A DNA stretch of 64,000 bases from Streptomyces sp. 1222.5 (lineage in GTDB: Bacteria; Actinomycetota; Actinomycetes; Streptomycetales; Streptomycetaceae), in assembly GCF_900105245.1 (NCBI RefSeq), contig NZ_FNSZ01000001.1, positions 3,968,001 through 4,032,000 of the forward strand, written 5' to 3'. The notes beneath the pieces are model-generated. The model had not been told where the DNA came from, searched no databases, and saw only the letters and a list, made by a program, of their open reading frames with translations. Of the stretch, positions 48,846-58,100 are shown piece after piece. The stretch's first letter is position 1; each line of letters starts with the position of its first letter. The translations under genes were made by a program, and so were the position numbers.

Positions 48846-50518
48846 AGGAGGGTCTCCGGAATGTCCAGGTGGCGGGAGCGCAGCCATTCGCCGAGGGCCT
48901 TGGCCTGCGGGTCGAAGCGGTGCTGGGCGGCGACGCCCGCGCCGAGGATGCCTTCGACGACGAAGTTGAGGGCGCGCAGGTTGGGGAGCGGGTGCCGGGT
49001 GACGCGGAGGCCGTCGCTCTCGGGGATCAGCTGCCGGAAGCGGTCGGTGGTGAGTTCGTGGGCGAGCCATCGCCAGGCCGCGTCCGACCGTGCCCACACG
49101 CCGACGTTGGCGTTGCCGCCCTTGTCGCCGCTGCGGGCTCCGGCGACCAAGCCGAGGGGGGCGCGCCGGGTCGGTCCGGGTGGCGGGGGCCCGGGCGGCG
49201 GCGGTGGCGGTACGTCGTCCAGGGCGCGTGTCTCGCGGGGCGGCCGGACGGGGACCCGGCGTCCGTCGTGCAGGACCGCCTCGTGGTCGACGGTGTCCTG
49301 GGGGACGTACACGTCCTCGAAGACCCCGTAGGGGGCGCCCTTTCCGGGTGGGGCCAGCACGTGGAAGCCCGGGTAGCTGGCCAGCGCCAGTTCGACGGCG
49401 GCCCCGCTCAGCGCCCGCCCGACGGCCTGCTGGTCCGGGTCCCGTACGACGAGCCGCAGCAGGGCGCTGGCGGTCTCCTCGGTGCCGGCGTCGGCCCGGT
49501 CGGTGCGGACCAGCTCCCAACGGGTTTCGGCGGGCGGCGACTTGGCGAGCGCGTCGGACAGCTGCTCGCGGACCAGGTCCGCCTTGGCCTCGATGTCGAG
49601 CCCGGTGAGGACGAAGACGACCTCGTTGCGGAAGCCGCCCAGCCGGTTGCGCCCCACCTTGAGCGTGGGCGGTGGCGCCTCTCCGCGCACTCCTTCGATC
49701 CGCACCCGGTCCGGTCCGTCCTGGCTCAGCCTTACGGTGTCCAGCCGGGCGGTGACGTCGGGTCCCGCGTACCGGCCGCCCCCGGTCTCGTACAGCAGCT
49801 GGGCGGTGACCGTGCCGACGTCGACGAAGCCGCCGGTGCCGGGGTGCTTGGTGACGACGCTGCTGCCGTCGGCGTGGATCTCGGCGAGCGGGAAGCCGGG
49901 ACGGCGTACGTCGCCCTCCCGGAAGAACGCGTAGTTGCCGCCGGTGGCCTGCGTCCCGCACTCCAGGACGTGCCCGGCGACGACCGCGCCGGCGAGGCGG
50001 TCGTGGTCCCCCGGCCGCCAGCCGAAGTGGGCGGCGGCGGGTCCGGTGACCAGGGCCGCGTCGGTGACCCGGCCGGTGACCACCACGTCCGCACCGGCCC
50101 GCAGGCACTCGGCGATGCCGAACCCGCCGAGGTAGGCGTGGGCGGCGAGGGTGCCGGGGTGCGCGGCGGTGAGGTCGTCGCCCTCGACGTGCGCGACCTT
50201 CGCCGGGATGCCGAGCCGGCCCGCCAGCTGCCGGATGGCGTCGGCGAGTCCGGCCGGGTTGAGGCCGCCCGCGTTGGTGACGATCCGCACCCCGCGCTCG
50301 TGGGCGAGGCCGAGGCAGTCCTCCAGTTGGCGCAGGAAGGTGCGGGCGTACCCGGCGGACGGGTCCTTCAGCCGGTCGCGGGCGAGGATCAGCATGGTCA
50401 GCTCGGCGAGGTAGTCGCCGGTGAGGACGTCGAGTTCACCGCCGGTGAGCATCTCGCGCAGGGCGTCGGAGCGGTCGCCGTAGAAGCCGGAGAAGTTGCC
50501 GATGCGCAGCGGGTTCAC
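48842..50518 (-). CDS. AtuA-like protein (acyclic terpene utilisation family)
   Basis: This 558-aa protein has an N-terminal AtuA domain, starting LRIGNFSGFYGDRSDALREML, with LDVLTGDYLAELTMLILARDR, RIVTNAGGLNPAGLADAIRQ and GRVTDAALVTGPAAAHFGW. A C-terminal AtuA-like domain ends near LVAGARSGDKGGNANVGVWARSD. AtuA is required for citronellol/geraniol use in Pseudomonas, though its reaction is unproven. GTG 50518 overlaps the previous gene (GTGA). Its location directly before the carboxylase genes supports a role with the carboxylated acyl-CoA. Confidence 0.88.
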   Translation of the reverse strand: MNPLRIGNFSGFYGDRSDALREMLTGGELDVLTGDYLAELTMLILARDRLKDPSAGYARTFLRQLEDCLGLAHERGVRIVTNAGGLNPAGLADAIRQLAGRLGIPAKVAHVEGDDLTAAHPGTLAAHAYLGGFGIAECLRAGADVVVTGRVTDAALVTGPAAAHFGWRPGDHDRLAGAVVAGHVLECGTQATGGNYAFFREGDVRRPGFPLAEIHADGSSVVTKHPGTGGFVDVGTVTAQLLYETGGGRYAGPDVTARLDTVRLSQDGPDRVRIEGVRGEAPPPTLKVGRNRLGGFRNEVVFVLTGLDIEAKADLVREQLSDALAKSPPAETRWELVRTDRADAGTEETASALLRLVVRDPDQQAVGRALSGAAVELALASYPGFHVLAPPGKGAPYGVFEDVYVPQDTVDHEAVLHDGRRVPVRPPRETRALDDVPPPPPPGPPPPGPTRRAPLGLVAGARSGDKGGNANVGVWARSDAAWRWLAHELTTDRFRQLIPESDGLRVTRHPLPNLRALNFVVEGILGAGVAAQHRFDPQAKALGEWLRSRHLDIPETLL

Positions 50519-51309
50519 TCGGCGCCCTCCTTGGGCGGGCGGCCGGTGCCGGGCGGACCCGCGAAGGCCTGGGCGATGTCCAGCCAGCGGTCGGCGTCGG
50601 GGCCCTCGGCACTCAGCGCGAGGTCGCCGCGGTGGGCGCGCTGGGTGACCAGGAGGCAGAAGTCGAGGGCGGGTCCGGTGACGCGCTGCGGGGCGTCCTC
50701 GGGGCCGTACGCCCACGTCCCGCCGTCGGGCGCGGTCAGTTCCACCCGGAACTCCCCGGCGGGCGGGGTGAGTCCGTGCACCCCGAAGGCGAAGTCGCGG
50801 GTCCGCACCCCGAGCCGCGCCACGTGCCGGAGCCGGGCGGTGGGCGGGCGCACCACGCCCAGGGCGTCGGCGACGTCCAGGGCGTGGGCCCAGGTCTCCA
50901 TCAGCCGGGCGGTGGCCATGGACGCGGTGGACATGGGTGGCCCGTACCAGGGGAAACGGCCGCCGGATGGCGCCTCGCGCAGGGCCGCGTCCAGGGCGGT
51001 GCGGCCCGCGCGCCACGACGACAGCAGCTCCGCGACCGGGAGCCGGGCGCCGTCCTCCGCGCCCTCGTCGACGAACGAGCCGGGGCGGGTGAGGGCCTTC
51101 TCGACCAGCGTGCGGAAGGCGTCGGCGTCGGTGACGGCCAGCAGCGCCGAGTGGTCGGTCCAGGCGAGGTGCGCGATCTGGTGGGCGACGGTCCAGCCGG
51201 GCGCGGGAGTCGGAAGCGTCCACTGCTCGGTGCTCAACTCGGCTACGAGCAGGTCGAGTTCGTCGCTCTCGGCACGCAGGTCGTCGATGACGGGCGTCGG
51301 GTCGGCCAT
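50515..51309 (-). CDS. MDMPI/DinB-like metal-binding protein (TIGR03084-type)
   Basis: This 264-aa protein resembles the mycothiol-dependent maleylpyruvate isomerase N-terminal/DinB fold: LSTEQWTLPTPAPGWTVAHQIAHLAWTDHSAL holds candidate metal His residues, and TARLMETWAHALDVADALGV the third. The C-terminal half matches, from memory, the TIGR03084 family often found beside AtuA. It is the first gene of the operon. ATG 51309 lacks a ribosome-binding site (the purine-rich run is on the other strand), and an ATG at 51321 is an alternative. Confidence 0.85.
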   Translation of the reverse strand: MADPTPVIDDLRAESDELDLLVAELSTEQWTLPTPAPGWTVAHQIAHLAWTDHSALLAVTDADAFRTLVEKALTRPGSFVDEGAEDGARLPVAELLSSWRAGRTALDAALREAPSGGRFPWYGPPMSTASMATARLMETWAHALDVADALGVVRPPTARLRHVARLGVRTRDFAFGVHGLTPPAGEFRVELTAPDGGTWAYGPEDAPQRVTGPALDFCLLVTQRAHRGDLALSAEGPDADRWLDIAQAFAGPPGTGRPPKEGAE

Positions 51310-51342
51310 GGGAGGGAGCATGGCAGCGGGCCCAGAAACAAT

Positions 51343-51354
51343 CAAGCGTGCTTG
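51343..51354. promoter_or_regulatory. Palindrome at the head of the Atu-like operon
   Basis: CAAGC-GT-GCTTG is a perfect inverted repeat 34 bp upstream of the first operon gene, in a locally AT-rich patch. It is the only such site found and a good candidate operator for the operon's TetR regulator. Confidence 0.6.
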
Positions 51355-51422
51355 CATGAATTTACGGCGGGCTGCCCGGTCCACGGAGACAGGGCGGCCG
51401 GGACCTGGCCGGTCGCCGTCGG

Positions 51423-53132
51423 TCAGACGGCCTCCACCGGCGGGTACACCGGCTCCCACCGCGCCGCGCGCACGGCCGCCTCGACGTCGTCCGGGACGGT
51501 CCGGGCGACGCCCTCCTCGACGGCCGTCCGGGCCACGGCCACGGCGACCGCCTCGGAGGTGCCGCGCAGTTCCCGGATCGGCGGCAGGACCGGCGCGTCC
51601 AGCCGGGCGACGTCCGCGTCACCGGTCCGGCGGGCCACCGCGTCCGCCGCCGCGCGGAGCATCCGGTCGGTGATCCGGGACGCCCGCGCGGCGATCGCCC
51701 CGAGTCCCAACCCGGGGAAGACCAGGGCATTGTTGGCCTGCCCGATCTCGTACGTCGTCCCGGCCCGCTCGACCGGGGCGAAGGGGCTGCCCGTGGCGAC
51801 CAGGGCCTTGCCGTCGGTCCAGTCGAGCAGGTCGGCGGGGGTGGCCTCGGCCAGTTCGGTGGGGTTGGACATGGCCAGGATGATCGGCCGTCCGGTGTGG
51901 GCGGCCATCTCGCGGACGATGTCCTCGGTGAAGGCGCCGCCCTGACCGGAGGTGCCGATGAGGACGGTCGGGCGGACCCGGCGGACGACCTCGCCGAGCG
52001 GGATCCCGGGCAGGCTCTCGTCGCGCCGCCAGCCGTCGGTCCCGCCCACCGGGCGGGCGTACGGCAGCTGGAAGTCGCGCAGCTCGTCACCCTGGTCGGC
52101 GGTGAGCAGGCCGTAGCGGTCGACGCACCAGAAGCGGTCGGTGGCCTGCTCGACGGACAGACCCTCCCCGACGAGGGCGTCCCGCAACTGGTCGGCGACC
52201 CCGATACCGGCGGTACCCGCGCCGAAGACCACGATCCGGTGCTCGCGCAGCGGCACACCGGTGGCGCGGACACCGGAGAGGACGGCGGCCAGGTTGACCG
52301 CGCCGGTGCCCTGGATGTCGTCGTTGAAGGTGCAGACCTGGTCGCGGTAGCGGTCGAGGACGCGGCGGGCGTTGGCGGGGCCGAAGTCCTCCCAGTGCAG
52401 CAGGGCGTTCGGGAAGAGCCTGGCCGCGGTGGTGACGTAGGCGTCGATGAAGGCGTCGTAGGTGTCGCGGTCGGCGCGCGGGTGCCGGTTGCCCAGGTAG
52501 AGGGGGTTGTCGAGGAGTTCCCCTCGGTTGGTGCCGACGTCGAGCATGACGGGCAGGGTGCGGCGCGGGTCGATGCCGGCGGCGGCCGTGTAGACGGCCA
52601 GCTTGCCGACCGCGATGTCGATCCCGCCGACACCCCAGTCGCCGATGCCGAGGATGCCCTCGCCGTCCGTGGCCACGATCAGGTCGACGTCGTCGGCGCC
52701 GAGGCCGCTCGCGCGCAGGGAGCGTTCGACGTCCTCGGGGGCGTCCACGGAGAGGTAGACGCCGCGGGGGCGGCGGTACTCGGTGCTGTAGCGGCGGATC
52801 GCCGTGCCGACCGTCGGGGTGTAGACGATGGGCAGCATCTCTTCCAGGTGGTCGCCGACGAGACGGTAGAACAGCACCTCGTTGCGGTCGTGCAGGGCGG
52901 TCAGGTACACGCTCTTCGCGAGGTCGCCGGCCTGGTCCCGGAACTGCCCGTAGGCGCGGTCGGCCTGCTCGTCCTGGGTGAGCACGCGGGGCGGGACCAG
53001 CCCTACCAGGTCCAGCGCCCGGCGCTGCTCCTCGGTGAACGCCGTACCGCGGTTGATCCGGGGATCGGCGAGCACGGCCCGGCCGCGGGCGGTGATCCTG
53101 AGGGGTCGGGGGGAGCCGCTGTTCCCGGTCAC
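51423..53132 (-). CDS. NAD-dependent malic enzyme (large type)
   Basis: This 569-aa protein converts malate to pyruvate and CO2. Residues of the large MaeA-like class are visible: LPIVYTPTVG (Tyr), GEGILGIGDWGVGGIDIAVGKLAVY (Lys), CTFNDDIQGTGAVNLAAVL (metal-binding Asp), IVVFGAGTAGIGVADQL (NAD-binding loop) and AMSNPTELAEATPADLL. GTG 53132 has GAGGTGATCCA just before it, a strong site, so the frame extending to 53537 is not used. It converges with nothing nearby and is separated by 113 bp from the operon head. It feeds pyruvate/NADH balance. Confidence 0.95.
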   Translation of the reverse strand: MTGNSGSPRPLRITARGRAVLADPRINRGTAFTEEQRRALDLVGLVPPRVLTQDEQADRAYGQFRDQAGDLAKSVYLTALHDRNEVLFYRLVGDHLEEMLPIVYTPTVGTAIRRYSTEYRRPRGVYLSVDAPEDVERSLRASGLGADDVDLIVATDGEGILGIGDWGVGGIDIAVGKLAVYTAAAGIDPRRTLPVMLDVGTNRGELLDNPLYLGNRHPRADRDTYDAFIDAYVTTAARLFPNALLHWEDFGPANARRVLDRYRDQVCTFNDDIQGTGAVNLAAVLSGVRATGVPLREHRIVVFGAGTAGIGVADQLRDALVGEGLSVEQATDRFWCVDRYGLLTADQGDELRDFQLPYARPVGGTDGWRRDESLPGIPLGEVVRRVRPTVLIGTSGQGGAFTEDIVREMAAHTGRPIILAMSNPTELAEATPADLLDWTDGKALVATGSPFAPVERAGTTYEIGQANNALVFPGLGLGAIAARASRITDRMLRAAADAVARRTGDADVARLDAPVLPPIRELRGTSEAVAVAVARTAVEEGVARTVPDDVEAAVRAARWEPVYPPVEAV

Positions 53133-53266
53133 TGGATCACCTCTCCGGTTCCGATTCTCCTCTTCCAGGGTGACGGAGGGCAGGAGGATCCGCAGGGTGA
53201 CGTTCACGCGTTGCCGACTCCACGGCGCATGCCGCTCGCTACTCTCGGTGAGGGGAGGTGGTGGGT

Positions 53267-53967
53267 GTGCGCAGCCGCGAACTGGACCCGAGCGCCTCGC
53301 CGCTGGACTACTACGGCTACGAGCTGCGGCGGGCGAGAGAGTCCGCCGGACTGACGCTGGCGCAGCTCGGCGCGGTCGTATTCTGCACGGGGTCGCTGAT
53401 CGGCCAGATCGAAACGGCGGCGAGGGTGCCGCCACGGGACTTCTCCGAACGGCTGGGTTGTTCTCGCGCCTGGTGGGGATGGTGCTGCGGAGCCAGTTGC
53501 CCGGTTGGTTCCAACCGGTCGCGGAGATGGAGGCCAAGGCGACCTACATCTCCGCTTACCAGTGCCAGTTGGTCTACGGCCTTCTCCAGACGGAGGGCTG
53601 TGCGCGGGCCGTTCTGAGCATCGAGCAGGGGGATCGACTCGACGAGATGGTGGCGGCACGACTGGAACGTCAGCGGATCCTTGAGCGAGGGCATCCGCCC
53701 GTGCTCTGGACAGTGCTGGACGAGGCCGTGCGGATGGGCTCGTTCACACTCCTGCGGTTCGGCGATCACCCCGACGTGTACTACAGCGAGAGCTACGACT
53801 CGGGCCATATGACGGCCAATCCGCAGGTCATCAAGGAGCGTTCCGTCGGTTAGGCTCGCCTCCAGGCCGAATCTCTCTCCCCGAGGGAGTCGGCGGCCCT
53901 GATCGCCCGCGTTAGGGAGGAACGCTATGGGGAGCAAACCGGGCCTGGCGCGTGCGCAGTGGCGTAG
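53267..53967 (+). pseudogene. Decayed HTH/DUF5753 regulator gene
   Basis: The 5' part (from GTG 53267) encodes an XRE-type HTH (YGYELRRARESAGLTLAQLGAVVF ... GQIETAARVPPRDFSERL). After about 53457 the reading shifts to another frame and resumes with LFSRLVGMVLRSQLPGWFQPVAEMEAKATY, so roughly 8 codons and the frame were lost. About 45 codons are missing in-frame between DEAVRM and GSFTLL (near 53740). A TAG stop at 53851 ends the frame, and the same frame goes on as family-like ARLQAESLSPRESAALIARV to 53967. The restored length, about 286 aa, matches the family. Three independent lesions point to a true pseudogene. Confidence 0.85.
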
Positions 53968-54124
53968 GTCGTCCTACAGCGGCAGCAACGGGGGCGAGTG
54001 CGTGGAGGTTGCCGACCTCGACCCGCACATAGCGGTCCGCGACTCGAAGACCCCCGCCCCCACCCCCACCCTCCTCTTCCCGGCCACCACCTGGTCGGCG
54101 TTCGTGGAGTCGGTGAAGGGCTAG
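53927..54124 (+). CDS. DUF397 domain protein
   Basis: This 65-aa protein contains WRRSSYSGSNGGECVEVADL and VRDSKTPAPTPTLLFPATTWSAFV, the DUF397 signature. In Streptomyces these small proteins are encoded directly after an HTH/DUF5753 regulator and act with it as a developmental control or toxin-antitoxin-like pair (BldB/WhiJ-associated in some cases). Here the regulator is broken, so this copy may be orphaned. ATG 53927 has GGGAGG upstream. Its stop is shared in a CTAG with the opposite gene. Confidence 0.9.
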   Translation: MGSKPGLARAQWRRSSYSGSNGGECVEVADLDPHIAVRDSKTPAPTPTLLFPATTWSAFVESVKG

Positions 54125-55134
54125 ACCGGCGGTACCCGCCACCTGCGCACCAGGTCGCCTTCCGTGGTCAGCCAGGTGCCGTCGCCGAGGGCGAGCGGAT
54201 CGGAGCAGGTGGTGCCGGGATAGTCGAGTTCGCCGACCGGCTGGAGCGTGCGGCCGTCCAGGATCAGGTGGCGGTTGTCCTCCGTGTCCTCCTCCTCGGC
54301 AACGGCCACGACAATGCGGTCCGGGTCGAGGAATCCGGCGCGGTGGCCGACGAAGCGCAGTCCCTCGGGCAGGACGTCCTCGGCCTCGACCAGGACCTCC
54401 TCCGAGCCGGCCGCGCAGCGGCAGATCCAGTCACCCCCGACGTCCAACTGGACGACCGCGCCATCGACGCTCACCCCGGCGAACGGCTCGTCGTCGCCGA
54501 AGGGTTCGGCGCGGAGGGTGTCGCCCTCCAGGGTCAGCACACGGGAGTGGAACGTGTCGCCCTGCAGGGCGTCGAGGAAGATCTGCGCGGGGTCGGTGAG
54601 CGACTGCTGGAGGATGTAGCCCGCGCTCGCGGAGGGCAGCGTCGTGTGGGTGACGGTCCGGCCGTCGCTCAGCTCCAGGACGACGCACCGGTCACCGGGA
54701 TAGGGGCGGTCCGTCATGCCGGGTCCGGTGGTCGTGACGAGCAGGCGGCTGCCCCCGCCGTCGGTGACACACGCGGGCCCTGCGGTCCGCGCATCGGACC
54801 ACGGCTCGAACCCGCGCCTCCACCGCACCCGCGCATCGGCGTCATACACCGTGACACTCCCGCTCGCGGCCACCGCCAGCCCGCCGTCGGGCAGCGGCGA
54901 CACGAAACCCGGTGCCACGCCCGCTTCGCCGGACGGGAGACGGCGCCGCTCGGCGAAGACCCGGGAGCCCTCCGCGGCCACCCGGGCCGCAATGATCACG
55001 CCCCCGTGCTCCGCGACCAGCCAGCAGGCCCGGTGGCGCACCAGGAAGGTGTCGAGGTGATCGCGGGCGCGGGCGGTGAGCCCCGGAAGTTCCTCCTCCG
55101 CGAGGAGTTCGGCGCTGGTACGTGCGTAGTCCAT
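54121..55134 (-). CDS. Propeller-like protein, candidate immunity protein of the adjacent toxin
   Basis: This 337-aa acidic protein has no signal peptide. It shows repeated strands suggesting a beta-propeller (LVAEHGGVIIAARV, GFVSPLPDGGLAVAASGSVTVYDADARVRWRRG, LDVGGDWICRCAAGSEEVLVEAEDVL, LGDGTWLTTEGDLVRRW). It is not recognised as a named family. It starts nine bases after the YD-repeat toxin stop on the same strand, the usual position of immunity genes, and its acidic character would suit neutralising a basic toxin domain. The immunity role is inference from position only. Its stop and the DUF397 stop overlap in CTAG. Confidence 0.65.
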   Translation of the reverse strand: MDYARTSAELLAEEELPGLTARARDHLDTFLVRHRACWLVAEHGGVIIAARVAAEGSRVFAERRRLPSGEAGVAPGFVSPLPDGGLAVAASGSVTVYDADARVRWRRGFEPWSDARTAGPACVTDGGGSRLLVTTTGPGMTDRPYPGDRCVVLELSDGRTVTHTTLPSASAGYILQQSLTDPAQIFLDALQGDTFHSRVLTLEGDTLRAEPFGDDEPFAGVSVDGAVVQLDVGGDWICRCAAGSEEVLVEAEDVLPEGLRFVGHRAGFLDPDRIVVAVAEEEDTEDNRHLILDGRTLQPVGELDYPGTTCSDPLALGDGTWLTTEGDLVRRWRVPPV

Positions 55135-55143
55135 GGTTGTTGT

Positions 55144-58100
55144 TTACCCCGGAGTGTGTCGCGCGGGCCAATAGAACTGCTTCTGCTGGGTTCCCTGGGT
55201 CCCTGAATGCACCAGGCCGTACATGGCGCCGTTGCTGCCGCGGATCAGGGGGGAGCAGAACTTCGTGCACACACTGTTGGATGCGGCGCCGTGGGTGGGC
55301 AGCCAGTCCGGTTTTTCCTTCCCCGCGTTCAAGCGGCTCATGTAGGCGAGGATGTTCTGCTCCGCGTGACCGCCCTTCACCTTCGGCGGCACCTTCATGT
55401 ACGCGTCGTTGGGGATCGGCACGAGTCCCAACGACTTGGCCAGAGCAATCTGCTGCGCGTCGAGTTTGCTCTTGCTCGTACCGGCGACGAAGGTCACCGG
55501 ACCCTTGGGGGTCTGAGCGTGGATGATCGCGACGGTCTGCTTCTCGCGCTGAATCGCGGTCGGCTTGAGGTTGTTGATCTGCACCGCCATGTCCTCCATC
55601 GCCTGCATGCACGGCGCGAGGCCCATCGGGTCGGACATGGTCGCCGGGTTGTCCACGTACCCGACGGGGTTGGGCGCCGGGTCCAGACCGAGGGGGTCGG
55701 GGGTGATGTAGCGGCCGGGTTCGGGGTCGTAGTGGCGGAAGTGGTTGTAGTGGAGACCGGTCTCCTGGTCGGCGTACTGGCCGGGGAACCGCAAGGGCGT
55801 GTACGCGGTCGCGTCGCGGTTCCATGCGGTGGCGCCCCACTGGCCCGCACGGCTGCGCCAGGCGATGTCGCCGTCCTCGCCGACAAGTTCGGTGGGAGTG
55901 CCGATGACATCGGTGACGATCGCGAAGAACCGCGAGTCGATGTCCGACAGCTCGTCGCCGGCTTGGCGGCTCTCGGTCTGTGCCAGGGGCCGGAAGCCGT
56001 CGTATTCCCAGGTCAGGGTGGTTCGGGTGGTGCTGTCGGTCTGCTCGGAGAGGCGGCCGCCGTCCCAGGAGAAGACCGTCTCCTCGACGATCGTCCCGTC
56101 CGGTGCGTGGCGGCGCTTGGCGGTGCGCCGCGCGAAAGCGTCGTAGCCGTACGTCCACAGGACGCCGTCGGGGGTGGTGCAGGACGTGAGCCGGTCCTCG
56201 GCGTCCCAGGTGTAGCGCCAGACCTCCGGCTTACGGGACAGGCGCTTGCGGCGGCGCTCGACGACACGTCCCGCGGCATCGTACGTGTAGTGCAGGGAGC
56301 CGGCCGCGTTCAGTCGGGTTCCTTCGTAGCTGCGCGGGCCGCGTGCGTCGGCATGGGGTGCGCGGTCGGGCCATGCGGCGTCCGTCTGGTTGCCCTCGGC
56401 GTCGTAGAGGTAGCGTTCGCTCCAGTTGCCGGCGTCGACACCGGTGGGCCGGCCGTCCGGGTCGAGCGTGAACCGCTTTGTCTCACCGCTCGGCCGGTCG
56501 GTGACCGCCAGGATGTGGTGGTCGGGCCGGTAGGTGTACGCGCGGGCGCGGACGGTGTGTCCCCCGACGCCGAGGTGCTGCTCGCTGACGCGGCCGAGGG
56601 TGTCCCAGGAGGTGGCGAGGGTGACGGCACGGTCGGGCGGACCGAATGTGCGCGTGAGCTCCTGGCCGACGACGTCGTACGTGAACCGCAGTGGGCGACC
56701 CGCCAGTTCCATCCGCGTACGGTTGCCGGCCGCGTCGTACGTCTGGGTGGTCACCGTGCCGCCGGGAGTCGTACGGCTCGTGCGGCGGCCCACGGCGTCG
56801 TATGCGTAGCGGTGGGTGCGGCCGTCGACCGTCTCCGCCGTCAGCCGGCCCTGCCCGTCCCACTCCAGCTCCATGGCGCTGTGCGGAGATGTCGCGCGCA
56901 GGAGCCGGCCCATCGGGTCGTAGCTGAAGGAGGTGACGGTTCCGTCGACGTCCTTCTCCGCGAGACGACCGAGCGCGTCGTAGTGCTGCGTGACCGTCTG
57001 CCCCAGCGGATTGACACGCGCGATCGACCGGCCGCCGAGGTCATGGGTGTAGGTGAGACTGCGGCCGTCGAAGTCGGTCTCCCGGACGACCTGCCCCGCC
57101 GCGTCGTAGGCGTACGTCCAGGACTGCCCGGCCGAGTTGCGGACCTCGGTGAGGCGCAACTCGGTGTCGTACGCGAACACGTACCGCGCGCCTCCGGGCT
57201 GCGTCCGTGCGGCAAGCAGACCGAAGTGGGTGTAACGGTAGTGGGTGGTGCCGCCATTGGCATCGGTCTCGGTCAGACGGTTGCCCTCGCCGTCGTACGA
57301 CCAGCTCCGTCGGGTGCCGTCGGGTTCGGTTCGGCGGACCAGGCGGCCCTCGGCGTCCCACTCCAGGCTGGTGACGGCGCCGAGGGGATCGGTTATCGAC
57401 GTGGGGCGGCGAAACCCGTCGCGGGTGAAGGTCCAGGTGCGGCCGAGGGCGTCGGTGCGAGACATCGGCAGGCCGGCCGCGTCGGGCCGGAAGGTTTCTG
57501 TGGCGCCGAGGGCATCGGTGATCGCCGTGACGGCGCCGCGCTCGTCGTGCGTGTAGCGGGTGACCGTGCCGTCGGGTGCCATCAGCTCGGTGTGGTTGCC
57601 GGCCTGGTCGTAGGCGCACCGCCACACGGCTCCGTCGGGCCCGGTCATGACGACCGGCATGCCGTGTTCGTCGTACTCGGCCGTGGTGACCGTGCCGTCG
57701 GCCTCCTGGACCGCGACGAGGTTGCCGTGCTCGTCCCAGGTCCACACCGTGGTGCCGCCCGCCGCATCCGTGCGGCTCACCAGACGGTCGTAGCGGTCCC
57801 AGCGTTGAGTGACGGTGTTCCCTAGCGGATCGGTGACCGCGACGACCTGGCCACGCCAGTTGGCGCGGTAGACAGTGGGGTGGCCGAGGGAGTCGGTGTA
57901 GGTGACGGTCGTCGCACCGTCGGCGTCCGGGTCGCCGTAGTCGATCCGGGAGTCGAGGATGCCGTCGCTGCCCTGGGTGGCGACGACCCGGCCCCTGTCG
58001 TCGTATGTGTAGCTGAACACGGTGTCCTGCGCGTCCCGCCAGCCGGTGATGCGATGCTCGGCGTCGTACGTGAGATGCAGCTGGGCGTCCATCCCATCGC

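Noticed and set aside
51343..51354. Assigning the CAAGC-GT-GCTTG palindrome to KstR2
   Set aside because: It is similar in part to CAAG/CTTG operators, but the operon encodes its own TetR and no KstR2 gene is seen; left as a general TetR operator candidate.
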